Assembly: GCA_036785705.1 (NCBI GenBank)
Contig: JAWUZG010000032.1
Coordinates: 12,170,001 to 12,234,000 of the forward strand
DNA from: Acanthornis magna
Lineage: Eukaryota; Chordata; Aves; Passeriformes; Acanthizidae
Length of the DNA stretch: 64,000 nucleotides
Direction of reading: 5' to 3'
The position numbers were made by a program, and so were the translations under genes. Positions 13,137-23,550 of this stretch are shown here, in pieces (position 1 is the stretch's first letter; every line of letters begins with the position of its first letter). The notes below the pieces were generated by a model that did no database searches, was not told the DNA's origin, and saw nothing but the letters and a program-made list of their open reading frames with translations.

Positions 13137-13170
13137 GAATAGATGGGCATCTTCAAAAGCCCATCTATTC
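13137..13170. repeat. hairpin, perfect 12-bp stem
   Basis: GAATAGATGGGC (13137-13148) and GCCCATCTATTC (13159-13170) are exact reverse complements around a 10-base loop. The arms are of mixed sequence, so low complexity does not explain the match. Neither flank extends the pairing. Confidence 0.9.
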
Positions 13171-13387
13171 ATAACTGTTATTTTTAGTGAGGGTTGTGGT
13201 TCCTGTGCCATTTAAACACTCCTGAAAACCTTTACCTGCACAGAAATTATTTTTCACTCTCTGCTATAACTTTTCCCTGTATAAATAATGAGGGTGGTTG
13301 GCCATATAAAGACCCTTCTGCAGAGACAGAAATAAGGGCCTTGAAGCAACAGCCAGGAAAGGAGAATGGCCTCTGCAAAAGAACAAA

Positions 13388-13477
13388 AATGTTCAACATT
13401 AGGACATATTTTAGTGATGGACTTGGCAGTGTTGGATTAATGGTTGGACTTGGTGATCACTGTCATGATTCTATGAC
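13388..13477 (+). mobile_element. CR1 LINE fragment, 3' end
   Basis: Near its end the copy reads GTGTTGGATTAATGGTTGG then ACTTGGTGATC and closes with ATGATTCTATGAC. This is the standard CR1 3' terminus, with the usual 'AAAGGTCTTTTCCAACC' part deleted. Plus-strand orientation follows from the tail. The 129-codon frame at 13194-13583 runs through it and is not a gene. Confidence 0.85.
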
Positions 13478-16269
13478 AGTGAGACCCTTGACTGACAATG
13501 TGGTTTTTGTTAGCATTTTGTTCAATCTGGAGATTCATTATTGCTGTTTGGATCATGCTCTTATTACGAAGGAACTCAAGTGAATTCCTGGAAGTCACTG
13601 GTAGTGAGCTAAATAGTAACAAACCATTTACAACAAACTTTGTCATAAAAGGTATCATAGAGCTTGAGCATATCAAGTTTCTTTTCTGCCTTCTCTACTC
13701 AAAATTACTCAGTTATTGATAGTTCCTTCCTCATCAAGGGAAAGCTATTCTAGTTTTACTCCTGCTGGCTGCAAACAGGAACTCAGTTTTGTTTCTTTCA
13801 ATACGATCTTTTCTACTGGTCTGCTAGTTTAACAAGGACTCACTTTGATAGATTGACTCTATCAGAAATTTCCTCCCAGCAGTTCTCTACAATCTTTAGA
13901 AATACTCTGAGCCATTTTATTTAAAAATTAAGCCAATTAATGTAGAACTTCATAGCTCAGATGTGATTCTAGCCCACAGGATTCTTGAATGAATATGCAA
14001 ATTCTGGCAATAAAGTTTAAATTATATAAATTAAATTTAAAAAAAGGAAAGTAATATTCATTTTATAACTAGACTGAAGATTTTGACAAAACTTAAAAAT
14101 AGATAATTCACGGGTGAAGTCAAAGGAAGACTTTTAAACTGAAACCATAAATAATGATTGAGTCATACATGCAACAAGTAATAGAGATATTTTCGATGTG
14201 GAAGTGTGATCAAGTCAAACAGAGTTTAAAATAAATACTGCTCCAGTACAGCAAGGAGAACAGAACAACTGAGCATTGCAGTTCTTTTTGCTTGCACTCT
14301 GTATGCATGGAGCCTTTTTTTTTTTTTTTTCACTAGAATATCCTTGGGAAATCTAACTATCATCACAAACTGTTCTTATAAATATACATGGAATTTGGCT
14401 GCTAGGGACCTCATCTTAAGTGGAGATTATTATGGAATGTTTTTCTTTTCTGCAGTCATTCTTCCAGTGTAATGAAACTTAAACAGGGGTACATTATCTC
14501 ACCCACATTTGTTAGCATATCTCCCCCACTTTTTTTTTGGTAATTTCTCTTTTTCTGTTGAGTACACAGTTGATATCCTAGGAAAAATCACTCCTTCAGG
14601 ACCATCTTAAGGTTTTTGAGGATGACTGGAGGAGTGCTAAATTAGACCTACAGAATGCAATTAGCCAGGATGATCAATCTTAAAGTGTCTGTAGGAACAA
14701 TGTTTCTACATTTTTGGATAAAATTCAGACCATCCTGAACTCCAAGTCAAAATTCCTGCAGGGTATAGTGGATATCATGACAGCTTTGAAGTACCCAATA
14801 ACAAAGATTAAACTGCACTGAATATTCATTCATGTAATAGGACACTGGCCACAAAAAATAACAAAGATAGGAGAAGAACCAAAACAGATAAGTAGGGCTG
14901 ATGTCCTGAAAAAAAATAGTGTGTAGCTACAAATGAGCTGCTCAGGAGTTGGTGGCTTGCCATTTCTCCGCGATCAACAAATCACTGACACTTCAGCAAG
15001 GAGTGCAGTTTTTTCCCACCTTGTGGTTGTTCCATATGGAAAAGTGTTGTAGCTACAGCTGTATATTGGTTTAAAAGGTGAATGCAGAAGATTGGAAACC
15101 CTTTCTGATTTAAGGAACATGAACTCAGCTTGTTTCTGTATGATTCTTCCCTCTTGTGTTGGTTTTAAATTTCAAGGAGCACATTTCTCCAAGCACTCGC
15201 CCAGTTCTGGAAGGAAGTATGCAGTGATGGTCAGGGTTGTAATCACAACTCAGGAAACTCAGAATTGTTAGCACAAACATGTTTTAGCTGTCAGACTGTG
15301 TACTTGGTAATCTCCAGTCAGTGGTCACAGTTCTTCCAAAAGACAGAATGTGTCTGTTGCTGCTCGATGCCCTCGGGTGAATTAAGGTTGCATAGCAGAG
15401 CTACCTGGGTCCTTGCCTCATTGCATAGGGAAGCTGAGTGTTATGCAGAGAATGTGGGTGATGCCAGGCAGAGTAAAGACTAGAAAGGTTAAAGAAGATA
15501 AATGTAAGCTTGGTAAATTGCTTTCTGTCCCTGCCTCTGCCACAAAGTTAGTGTATGAGAAAGGGCAAATTACTTAAGCAGAAATCTTCAGAACTGGACA
15601 CTGAAAGTGCATTATCAAGGGATCCAACTTGTGATACCTGAAGCTTCTTTTAAATAATTGCTGAGCAATCACAGCTGCAGGCAGAGTTGCTTGGAGATGT
15701 GCTTTGAATATATAAATTGCTATGAAGATTTTTCTGCATCTTAAAGACACAAAAGTATTTAAAACCTACTACTGCAAAGTTAATAGTGACTAGAATCTCA
15801 TTGCTTGTTCACTAGCTATAAAAATGAGAAAAATAAAGTTTAGTCTTTAACCATCTACTTTTAGCATCAAAATACATGCCCACAAGAAGACAGGTGATAT
15901 TGTATTCACTGTTTCATTAGAATAGTTGACAGATCTAATTACTAATGCTGATTAAAGAGTTAGAAAGACTGGGTAAGGGTAGTCAGGAGCTTTTTAGAAA
16001 TCATATTTCAAGAAAGTGTCAAAAAAGTTTGCTAAGGCAGTCACATAATTTACATTTCTCAGCTTTTGAATAATTTGGTTCAGACACATCCTACATTCTT
16101 TCATTTTTTAATGTTCTGGGTAACATAGTAGCTGGAGTAGAAAAGATTTTGCTTCTGTCTGGAAACTTTGGCTTAATAATGATTTAATTTGTGAAGGCTA
16201 CAAAATGTGTGTTACTCTGGTTCATGGAATCAGTGGGGGGGGGTGAGCAGTGTCCCCTGGACACGGTCT
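13478..16269. other. unassigned noncoding DNA
   Basis: No gene or transposon recognised. There is a 16-base T run at 14315-14330 and a second short T tract near 14530. The frame at 15265-15483 (72 codons) has no recognisable motif. Confidence 0.55.
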
Positions 16270-16465
16270 GGTTCAGCTGCTCTGCCCAAAACACGCTCAG
16301 CCAGCCCAGACTGCCCAGGGCCAGCAGGGTTTCAAGAATCTCCAAGCATGGAGACTCAACAGCCCTGCTGTACACGGTGTTCCAGGGTTTGACTGTACTC
16401 GTGGCAAAGCATGTTTTTTACTGTGTTTAAATGCAACTTCCTATAGTTCAGTTATTCTCTTTGTA
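16270..16465 (-). mobile_element. CR1 LINE fragment, minus strand
   Basis: Read on the plus strand, the copy runs in the order expected of a reversed CR1: GCTCTGCCCAAAACACGCTC, CAGGGTTTCAAGAATCTCC, AAGCATGGAGACTCAACAGC, GTGTTCCAGGGTTTGACTG, then ATGTTTAAATGCAACTTCC. These correspond to the 'TTGAATATCTCCAAGGATGGAGACTCCAC' and 'CTGTTCCAGTGTTTGACC' region. The extreme 3' end is missing on the left. Several overlapping frames between 16184 and 16537 are by-products of this element. Confidence 0.8.
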
Positions 16466-17858
16466 TTTTCGGGAGGCAGCGCTGGGAATGGTGTGACACT
16501 GACCAACCTCACCCATATTCTGCACTGGGCGGGGTAGGAAGGCAGATGGGGGTGAGGTGAGAGAGGCAAAACCTAGATGGATTTTCCCACACCTTGCTGT
16601 GCAGATCCCATCCGTCAGTGCAGTACAAGCATGGGGTTCCAGGCACCTGAAGGGATATAAGATGTTACATGCATCACCTGCCTTCCTTTTTTTATTCTAT
16701 CGTAAACTATTTTATGAAGCCATTTGTGGTTAGGTTTTTGTTACCGAGAAAAAAAGAAAGAGCCCTGCCCTCTCTTCCCGAGCCACTCCCCACCCCATCC
16801 TTCTCCCCCCTCATTCCCCAGGCTCCCAGCTGGCCTCATCACCCCTCCCAATATCCATTCATTTCCACTTTTCTCTCACATAAAGGGTGCTCGCCACCCT
16901 GCATAACTGATAGGAGAATAAAGTCATATTAACCTGGTAAGGGACATGCCGTCAGCATGCTTGTCAGAGGGTTAGGGCTTTATGCTAAACTGTGCTCTAA
17001 AACTTGTTTTCTATTAGAATAATTTACTTCTCTGTAGCAGGTCCAGTTAATGGCTTGCTCTTGCAAGACATGAAAAAGGCTTTCGAAATGTAGCTGAGAA
17101 GGCTCCTGGCTGAGGCTCCCCACTCTCAATGCCAACTGTCAGAACTGGATGCAATTAATCAAGTGAAAAGGCAAGGCATAGAAACTCTTGAGGCCAACTG
17201 CAACTTCAGAGTTACAGCACCATACAGCATATTTATGTGGGAAATGTACATTGTTACAGAAGGATATGGCATGTACAGTGCTGAAAGCAGCAAAGAGCTC
17301 TGATATGTATTGGAAGAGATATTCCATTTCATTATCCTCCAGCAAATTTCACCTGGGCTAATTTACTCAGACAAACAGAAAGTAAGAGAATTAATTTTTT
17401 TATGTGATAATTCCAAGTTTATTTCCCCAGCTCTCGTAGCAGAATCATAAGAAACTTGAAATCAGTCAGCTTTTCTTTTCCAAGTCTCTGCCATCTAATG
17501 AAGGAAGCAGGAGCTGCTTTGAGCAATGCAGATAATCACTTGCACAACTCAAAATGCAAATGATATTTTGATATTTTAATGAGTGCCCATGGTACAGTGT
17601 TTGCTTGTACGGACAAAATCCACTGCAAAATTTGTTTTGAGTGGATGTGTTCAACCTGGTAAAAAGACCTGGTCAATCAGAAACAAAAAAAAGGATCAGG
17701 TTAGGAGACATTTTCTATCGGGGTAAAATTACACTTATAGTCAGATGACCTGATGATGGGTCCAACATTAGAACAGTCAGATTTTATCTCCTACTTACAA
17801 CCTTGGTAGAAGCATCAGCAAAACTTGCTGCAAAATTGAGATAAAGCAGAAAACCTTG
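16466..17858. other. unassigned noncoding DNA with a C-rich tract
   Basis: No gene supported. The plus strand is C-rich at about 16770-16860, and the short frames there (16669-16932 and 16724-16906) are proline/serine-rich reading of that tract. The rest is AT-rich. Confidence 0.5.
16788..16819 (-). repeat. C-rich tract, minus-strand G-quadruplex candidate
   Basis: The plus strand has runs of four, four, six and four C with spacers of 1, 8 and 5 bases. On the minus strand these are G runs that could form a quadruplex, but the 8-base spacer makes it a weaker candidate than 11308-11326. Confidence 0.65.
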
Positions 17859-18031
17859 CATAGGGTCATGGGAAAAATGTGATGAAGAGACCTCAAAATA
17901 TCTGCAGTTCAACCTCCCACTCCAAGCAGCAGCAGGTTTGAGATCAGAAGTTGCTCAGTGATTTATCTAGTCAGCCCTTGAAAACCACCTAGGATGGAAA
18001 CTACACAAACTTTCTGGATGATTTTTCCAGT
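17859..18031 (-). mobile_element. CR1 LINE fragment, 3' part, left half of a split copy
   Basis: The plus strand reads as a reversed CR1 near its 3' end: AGACCTCAAAATATCTGCAG, TTCAACCTCCCACTCCAAGC, GTTGCTCAGTGATTTATC, CTTGAAAACCACCTAGGATG, GAAACTACACAAACTTTCTG, ending TTTTTCCAGT at 18022-18031. In CR1 the next words should be a TTTGACCACCCTC block. They appear instead 1.25 kb further on, at 19282, so this is the left half of a copy broken by an insertion. Confidence 0.85.
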
Positions 18032-18202
18032 ACAAAAACATACAGGTGGAAAATAAAATGTGTTGCTGAATGGTAAATTGGGAAATACTGTGTTATTATA
18101 TGTAAAACTTCGTGTTGTTACCAGACCAGTGTGCTATAACTACATGATGTGCCTTTCACATATAGGTGTATATACTGAGATTATTAAAGTTGATGTCAGG
18201 CA

Positions 18203-18242
18203 CTCCAGATAAGATCAACAGACTCCAGATAAGATCAACAGA
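18203..18242. repeat. 20-bp perfect tandem duplication
   Basis: The unit ACTCCAGATAAGATCAACAG occurs twice, head to tail, without a mismatch. It lies inside the insertion at 18032-19281, about 35 bp upstream of a TATA-like box. Confidence 0.95.
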
Positions 18243-18277
18243 CTTCTTAAAAGAAACTCCCCTTTCCCTAGAAGACT

Positions 18278-18287
18278 TATAAAAGGC
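18278..18287 (+). promoter_or_regulatory. TATA-box-like motif TATAAAAGGC
   Basis: A consensus-quality TATA motif within the insertion, with the 20-bp tandem duplication ending 35 bp upstream. That arrangement (short upstream repeats, then TATA) resembles a retroelement promoter, but no transcript start can be shown from sequence alone. Confidence 0.35.
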
Positions 18288-18577
18288 TAAAATCCTACAG
18301 CCGTGCATGTGAAATTGCCACCCTATTAGCAGAGTGGAGAATCTCTGCAGTCATGTGCTCCTCCAGGGTTTCCAGGGTTCCCAGGAAAGGCAGCCCTCCG
18401 AAGTCCCTAAAAGGGCTTTATCTGGAAAAGATATTATAAACAAGTATAGCAGTTCACAGTAGTGATGCCCAGAGCAGGGGGCACAGCAGTCTTTCAAATA
18501 TTTGATGACTGGAGGAAAGTTGTTCATCATTCACTGCAGGTAAAACAGTTGCTGACAGAAGAATTCAAACCCTTACT

Positions 18578-19052
18578 TGTCGTGTTTTGTGGGAGGTCCA
18601 ACTCTGGTTGATCCACCCCTGTTCTGGAAGAGAGGCGTGCCCAGAGCCTTGGACCAACCCCCTCTTCCTGTAAGTTCTGTTAGGTTCGAAGTTTTATTGG
18701 TTATGAGTTATTGTACCCCTCCCTCGTATGTCTTTATTGGACCCCTGACCCTTGTACCCTCCCCTTGTCTCTTTCCCTATTGGTTGTTTCCTCCCTTTAA
18801 AACCAGTTGTACGGGGACATTTCCCCGATGTTCTCCTCCATGACTCTCCCTCCCGGATCCCCTCGCCCTACCCCCAGTAAATACCCTCCTGCAACCCTTT
18901 GCCTCTTCTTCGCCTTCATTTCATCGGCACCTTGTTGATCCCTCGCCGTGGGCAGCCCCACCTCTGTGAAACATCCACGCCAAGCTCTGCCGAGCAATCA
19001 GGGTCTGGTGCTGCGGTCGAGGACAGCCAGGATAGCCAGGTGATATACAACA
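18578..19052 (+). mobile_element. LTR-like block of an endogenous retrovirus (475 bp), family uncertain
   Basis: The block begins TGTCGTG and ends ACAACA, giving imperfect inverted TGT...ACA ends. Its interior has the order of an LTR: three ATTGG boxes (inverted CCAAT; 18696-18700, 18736-18740, 18779-18783), a TTTAAAA TATA-like motif (18796-18802), an AGTAAA polyadenylation-like motif (18876-18881), then C/T-rich sequence. It is clearly more GC-rich and pyrimidine-rich than its flanks. I could not find a target-site duplication (CTTACT on the left, GTGGTT on the right), so the exact ends are tentative. No retroviral genes adjoin it. The frames at 18577-18843 and 18797-18997 are incidental. 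Confidence 0.65.
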
Positions 19053-19281
19053 GTGGTTCAGCAATGATTTGAAATTTGACCCACGTAATCTAGGTTCAAA
19101 CCTCTATTAATTTTGGCATGCTGGCCCCATGTTATGGAGGGAAATACAGCATTTGAAGGGCAGGAGGTGAAGTCAACAAGAAATAATATGATCCTGTCAC
19201 AAAGGACACTCCCGGGGAAGAGAACTGATCGTGATTGCTATCACTGTCTCCCACACTGCTTTATGCAGGGCTTTTGCCAGT

Positions 19282-19592
19282 GATCAGTCACCCTCATAGC
19301 AAAAAAGGGATGTTCAGACAGAGCCTCCTGTGCCTCAGTTTGTGCCCATTGTCTCTGGTTCTGTCACTGAATATCACTAGGAGTCTTCCTCTGTCTTCTG
19401 TACAGCCTCCCTCCAGATATTCATATTCACTGATAAAACTCCCCTGAGCCTGCTCTTCTCCATTCTAAACAGGTCCCTGGGCCCTCTCCTGGGCTCTGCA
19501 GTCTCTCTATATCTCGTTTGTACTGGGGTGCCCAGAACTGGTCACAGCACTTCAAATCTGTCTCGCCAGTGCTGAGTAGAAGGCAAAGAAAA
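19282..19592 (-). mobile_element. CR1 LINE fragment, right half of the split copy
   Basis: It resumes CR1 exactly where 18031 left off: CACCCTCATAGCAAAAAAGG, ATGTTCAGACAGAGCCTCC, GTGCCTCAGTTTGTGCCC, CTCCCTCCAGATATTCATA, AAACTCCCCTGAGCCTGC, then TGCCCAGAACTGGTCACAGC and CCAGTGCTGAGTAGAAG. This is the reversed CR1 region about 200-550 bases from the family's 3' end. The segment between the GGTCCCTGGGCC and CTGGGCTCTGCAG words is shortened. The 70-codon frame at 19235-19447 is a by-product. Confidence 0.88.
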
Positions 19593-20210
19593 ACTCCCTT
19601 GAACCACTGGTAACACTCCTAATGTGGCCCAAACAAATGATTCAGGTTCTTCAACAGACAATCCCTGCTGTTGTGTTTTTAAAATTTGGGTGAATTTTCC
19701 TGAGATGGTTAAGATGATGACATGGAAGCAGATGTTTCTAGTGTTTTTTATTACTGTATAAGTTATCTAGATAATTTGTAAAGGAAAATTTGCAGGAAAA
19801 ATGTGAATCCTGTAACAATCTGCCATGTGTAGGATTTCCTTTAGTGATATTTAGTGCAGTTTGATTCAAAGAGTACATTTCAGAACAACTGGCTTGTTGT
19901 TGGTTGAATACTTTTAATATGTCTCTTCAAGTGCAAATGAAATCTGAAAAAGATTAGTGTGACTAATGTTCCTTGAATTACTTCAGAGACAGATGTTTTA
20001 GATCCCAACTCTGCAAATGTTTTTCCTTAAGTATAACTTCACACTTCTGAAGACTGTTCATTTCAGTGATTGTTCTGTACCAAAGCTTTCAGCTGGAGAT
20101 AACCTGACCTATGGTAAAGCAGTCTCTGATCTTCGTTTCAGTTCCTTCATTTTTAAAGATGTAAATAGCGATGGAATTCAGCTGCCTGTTCTATTGTTAC
20201 TGCAGTTGCC

Positions 20211-20247
20211 TTTGGTTTTTGTTTTGTTTTGATTTGTTTTGTTTTTT
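20211..20247. repeat. imperfect (TTTTG)n tract
   Basis: Repeated TTTTG/TTTG units with one GATTTG interruption. Confidence 0.8.
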
Positions 20248-22505
20248 AAGAAGAGCTGTAATAATGAATTTTAAACTAATTTTCTTTATCTATGTAGTGG
20301 TTCCAAACCTTTGTTCCTTCTGGCTTCAATAAATTTGAATCTCAAACCCTCCATGAAATATATTGCCAACTTGAAAAATGAAGGAGAGTAAAAAGTCTCA
20401 GCCATGGGATGAGTGAACCTTCTTGCTCCTTGATTTTCTTGAATTTGGATCTGTATCAGATTTGCATGAATTGTGAAACTAAATGGTAGTTGTATGTTTT
20501 CATTCAGGTTATTGGTGTTAATTAAATTGTCTCAGAGATTGTGGACATTGATTTGAGAGGACATGGTTTGATTAGGACACCATCAGAGATGGTAACATAA
20601 TTCTTTACCTTAAAAAGCCTTAACATTATTTTGGTTTTGGGTCAGATGCTGAAGCATGACTGGAAAATAGTATTTTGCTGTGTATGAAAACGTTTGCAAT
20701 AAGGTACTTGTAAAGAAAAACATTTTGGAGAAATGCTGCGTAGGCTTACAGAGTACTCCATTTCCTTTTCCTTAACAAAATAACACTTCTTCAAATCAAT
20801 TTATCTATGGAATCATACTTTAGCAACATATGTGGGCCATAGTTCTGTGTGTAGAATTGGCAATCCAATTTAAACAAAGCAAACTTGCTCAGCTTCCTCT
20901 TGGTGCTCCTACAGTACAGGGACTTGCAGGCTCTGGCTTTCTTTAGAGCCCTCTTAGCAGTGATTGCCAAAGTACTGTCAGCTTAAAAATGTGCAGAGAT
21001 TTATATGCTAGTTCTGAGGTCCCCTGGGATTCTGCTAATTGTACTCATTCCTTGCCTACACAATAGAATGCATTCATAATCATTGTAACCTGAGAAAACA
21101 CTAATTTATTAGTGCTGAACATGGGTTGTTTCACATTAAGATTAAGTAACTAAAACTGAAGTCAGGGAGAGATTTTATTCTAAAGGCCCAGTGAGGTGAG
21201 ACCCCTGGATGTATTCCAGACACCTCAAATTATCTTTAAGTGCTATAGATTCTCCCATGATTTGTCCAGTAACTCATACCACTTCTGTGGAACTCCAATG
21301 ATACAATTTTCACTCTACTCTATATGGATTTTGACTGAAAATAAAGGAGTATGATTTTTGCAGTTTATTTATCTATGGGAATTTTCCATGAGTTTGCATA
21401 TATGCATTATAAAACCTATTTTCAAACTGGAGTCTGACTCAACTGATCAGATAATTGTTAGTTGAAAACAGGTAGCTGTTTTCTCCTTATGCAAACACTA
21501 AACACATCATTTTCCTCCACACAGGGCTGAATGACAGGATGTATAAAAATGTTCTGTTTTATTTCTACAGATAATTTTGCTTTCTAAACCAAACTAGAAC
21601 AATATGTCCCCTTCCCTTCTGACTTTCCTGTGTTAAGAAACAAAAGGCACAGAAATGCAGCTTGTAGTGGTTCTTTAGCCTGCATTAGCAATTAGTACAG
21701 GCAAGATGCAGTACTTGTATTTTTTCAGTAACTGCTTTATGCTCATTGTGACACAGAACCTCCTTCATTTTATAGCCAAGTTGCAATTTACAGAGTTCAG
21801 AATACAGATGCCAGAGTAAAGTATAGGAGTACTTGCATCCATCCATCATCAGTTAGTTGACATTTCAGAGTTACTGCAGTTTGCAAATGACCTTTGGGGT
21901 GGTAGAAATGTCTGTGCAGCCACCACTGTGCTGTCAGCTCTGCTGCAGCCCAAAAATTCCACTGCCTTAAAAATGTATCCAAAAAGACACTACCCCTTCC
22001 AGGAAATAAATTAATTGAAAATTGTATTAATCTTCTCCCCCATTTCCTTGTAGCTCCCTGTTGAAAGCAGAAGGTGAACAGAACTTTTGAAGAAGATGAG
22101 TTTGACCCTGAATTAAATTCTGCTCACATAAGAAAATGTAGCACTGAATTTCAGTTTAAAAAAAATTCTAGATATAATTTCCAAAGTTTAATGGCTTAAG
22201 ATATTCACAATACATTTCCACAGTGTAACCATCCCAGGTGCTTCTCAAAAAGCAGATGAAAAATTTTAAGGACCTGGTCTCTCGCAAGCAAGTTTTCTAG
22301 AGCAGGTGCTGTGTTTTGTTGAAAAAAGCTTTTTTTTTTGCGTTATGGGGGAAAAAATATTGTCCCTAAATCATCAGCCCCACAAGATGACCTTTGTATA
22401 AAAAGTATACGGAAAAGTTTATCACATTTTATTTTTTCCTCTTCCTCTCATTTTTATAGTTTGATGATAAAAACCATCCCTTTGGTGGAATTTCATTAAC
22501 TCAGC

Positions 22506-22535
22506 TCAGTTTCTCAGTTCATGTAGAGAAACTGA
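22506..22535. repeat. hairpin, perfect 10-bp stem
   Basis: TCAGTTTCTC (22506-22515) and GAGAAACTGA (22526-22535) are exact reverse complements around a 10-base loop. No flanking extension. Confidence 0.8.
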
Positions 22536-23484
22536 ACCCCTGTTTCGGGCCAGTTTCACTAAATGTCAGAAATGGTGGAATGTTTTCTTTTCCTCCTGAC
22601 AGACAGAGTGGTAGGAAACACAGGTATATGGGATATAGGAAGGTAAGCTCCAAGTAAAACTCTACCAATGATAAGGTTAAGAGGTTTATTGCAATAGTAC
22701 TCCACTAGCCAGAGGCTCTCCTTGAGTTGTGATTATTATAATTATTTTTTATTTCTATGGTGACCTGGTTGGATGTAACAGCCACTGATTTTTACAACCA
22801 TCTCCCCTGAATTTGCCGTCTTAATAATTTGTTATCTCTTTTTCTTAATTCACAGTGACCAGAAAGTACTTTTTCAATTTAATTTAATTTATCAATCCTG
22901 CACAAACACGTTCCATTTTCTTACCATTGTTCTTAAAAAAATCCCTTATTTATATAGTTCTAGTTTACCCATCTAGGAGTGGGTTTTAAGGGTGTATGAC
23001 ACTATCAGTATGCCTATTAGTGTTTCCTTGAAAAAATATTTGGCAACTCTGCTTACTATGAATTTCATTTAGAAGACTTGTACTAATGAGCAAAATTAAT
23101 ACATCGCCTTAATATGTAAGTTTTGCTATTGTTTTTCTTATGACTGTATTTAAATTGGAAGTTTGGATCTTATTCTGTGTTTAATCACTGACTGCATTGT
23201 TACACTTACAGGGAAAGTAGGGAACGAAAGTTTTGTAGTGAGAAAAATTATGCTGTACTACAATTATTAAATTATGTATCTGCTTTAGTTAAAATTAAAA
23301 TACTTATTGGCATTTTAATATGGGGTTTTCCCTTAACTGCTTTTTGAAACAAACCTGGATCAAACTGGCTTTTAAAGGACAAAAGTTTCTTTCTCATGAC
23401 ATCATGAAAAAAAAAACAAAGAAAAATTCTTCACCATTACCTTTCACTGGAACAATTTTTTGGTTTTGTGGCTTGAGTTTCTTG

Positions 23485-23550
23485 TTTGTTGTGTTTTGGT
23501 TTGGTTTGGTTTGTTGTGTCTTGGTTTGGTTTAATTTGGTTTTTTTAATC
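23485..23550. repeat. imperfect (GGTTT)n tract
   Basis: Repeated TTGGT/TTTGG units broken by TTGTGTC and TTTAA. It accounts for the phenylalanine- and valine-rich end of the 86-codon frame at 23320-23580. Confidence 0.85.

Larger units (their letters stand above)
9786..13387. other. unassigned noncoding DNA with simple-sequence tracts
   Basis: No gene supported. The part at about 10800-11080 is less AT-rich than its neighbours but carries no open frame longer than about 100 codons and no CR1 words. The stretch contains a GGGGA tract (11307-11364) and two hairpins (11213-11241 and 13137-13170). Confidence 0.55.
18032..19281. mobile_element. 1.25-kb insertion inside a CR1 copy, type unresolved
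   Basis: CR1 sequence stops at 18031 and resumes in the next position of the family at 19282. The last ten CR1 bases before the break, TTTTTCCAGT (18022-18031), recur as TTTTGCCAGT at the right break (19272-19281), a 9-of-10 match that looks like a target-site duplication. The insert holds 546 bp of unrecognised DNA, the 475-bp LTR-like block at 18578-19052, and 219 bp more. Its outer ends do not carry the TG...CA ends of an LTR, so the outer element is not identified. It may be a composite of two events. Confidence 0.65.

Noticed and set aside
13194..13583. 129-codon plus-strand frame
   Set aside because: It runs through a CR1 3' tail and has no recognisable motif. A frame of this length is within chance expectation for the window.
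18679..18690. TTAGGTTCGAAG, resembling a tRNA T-loop or internal promoter B box
   Set aside because: No A box at the right distance and no cloverleaf. It lies within the LTR-like block.
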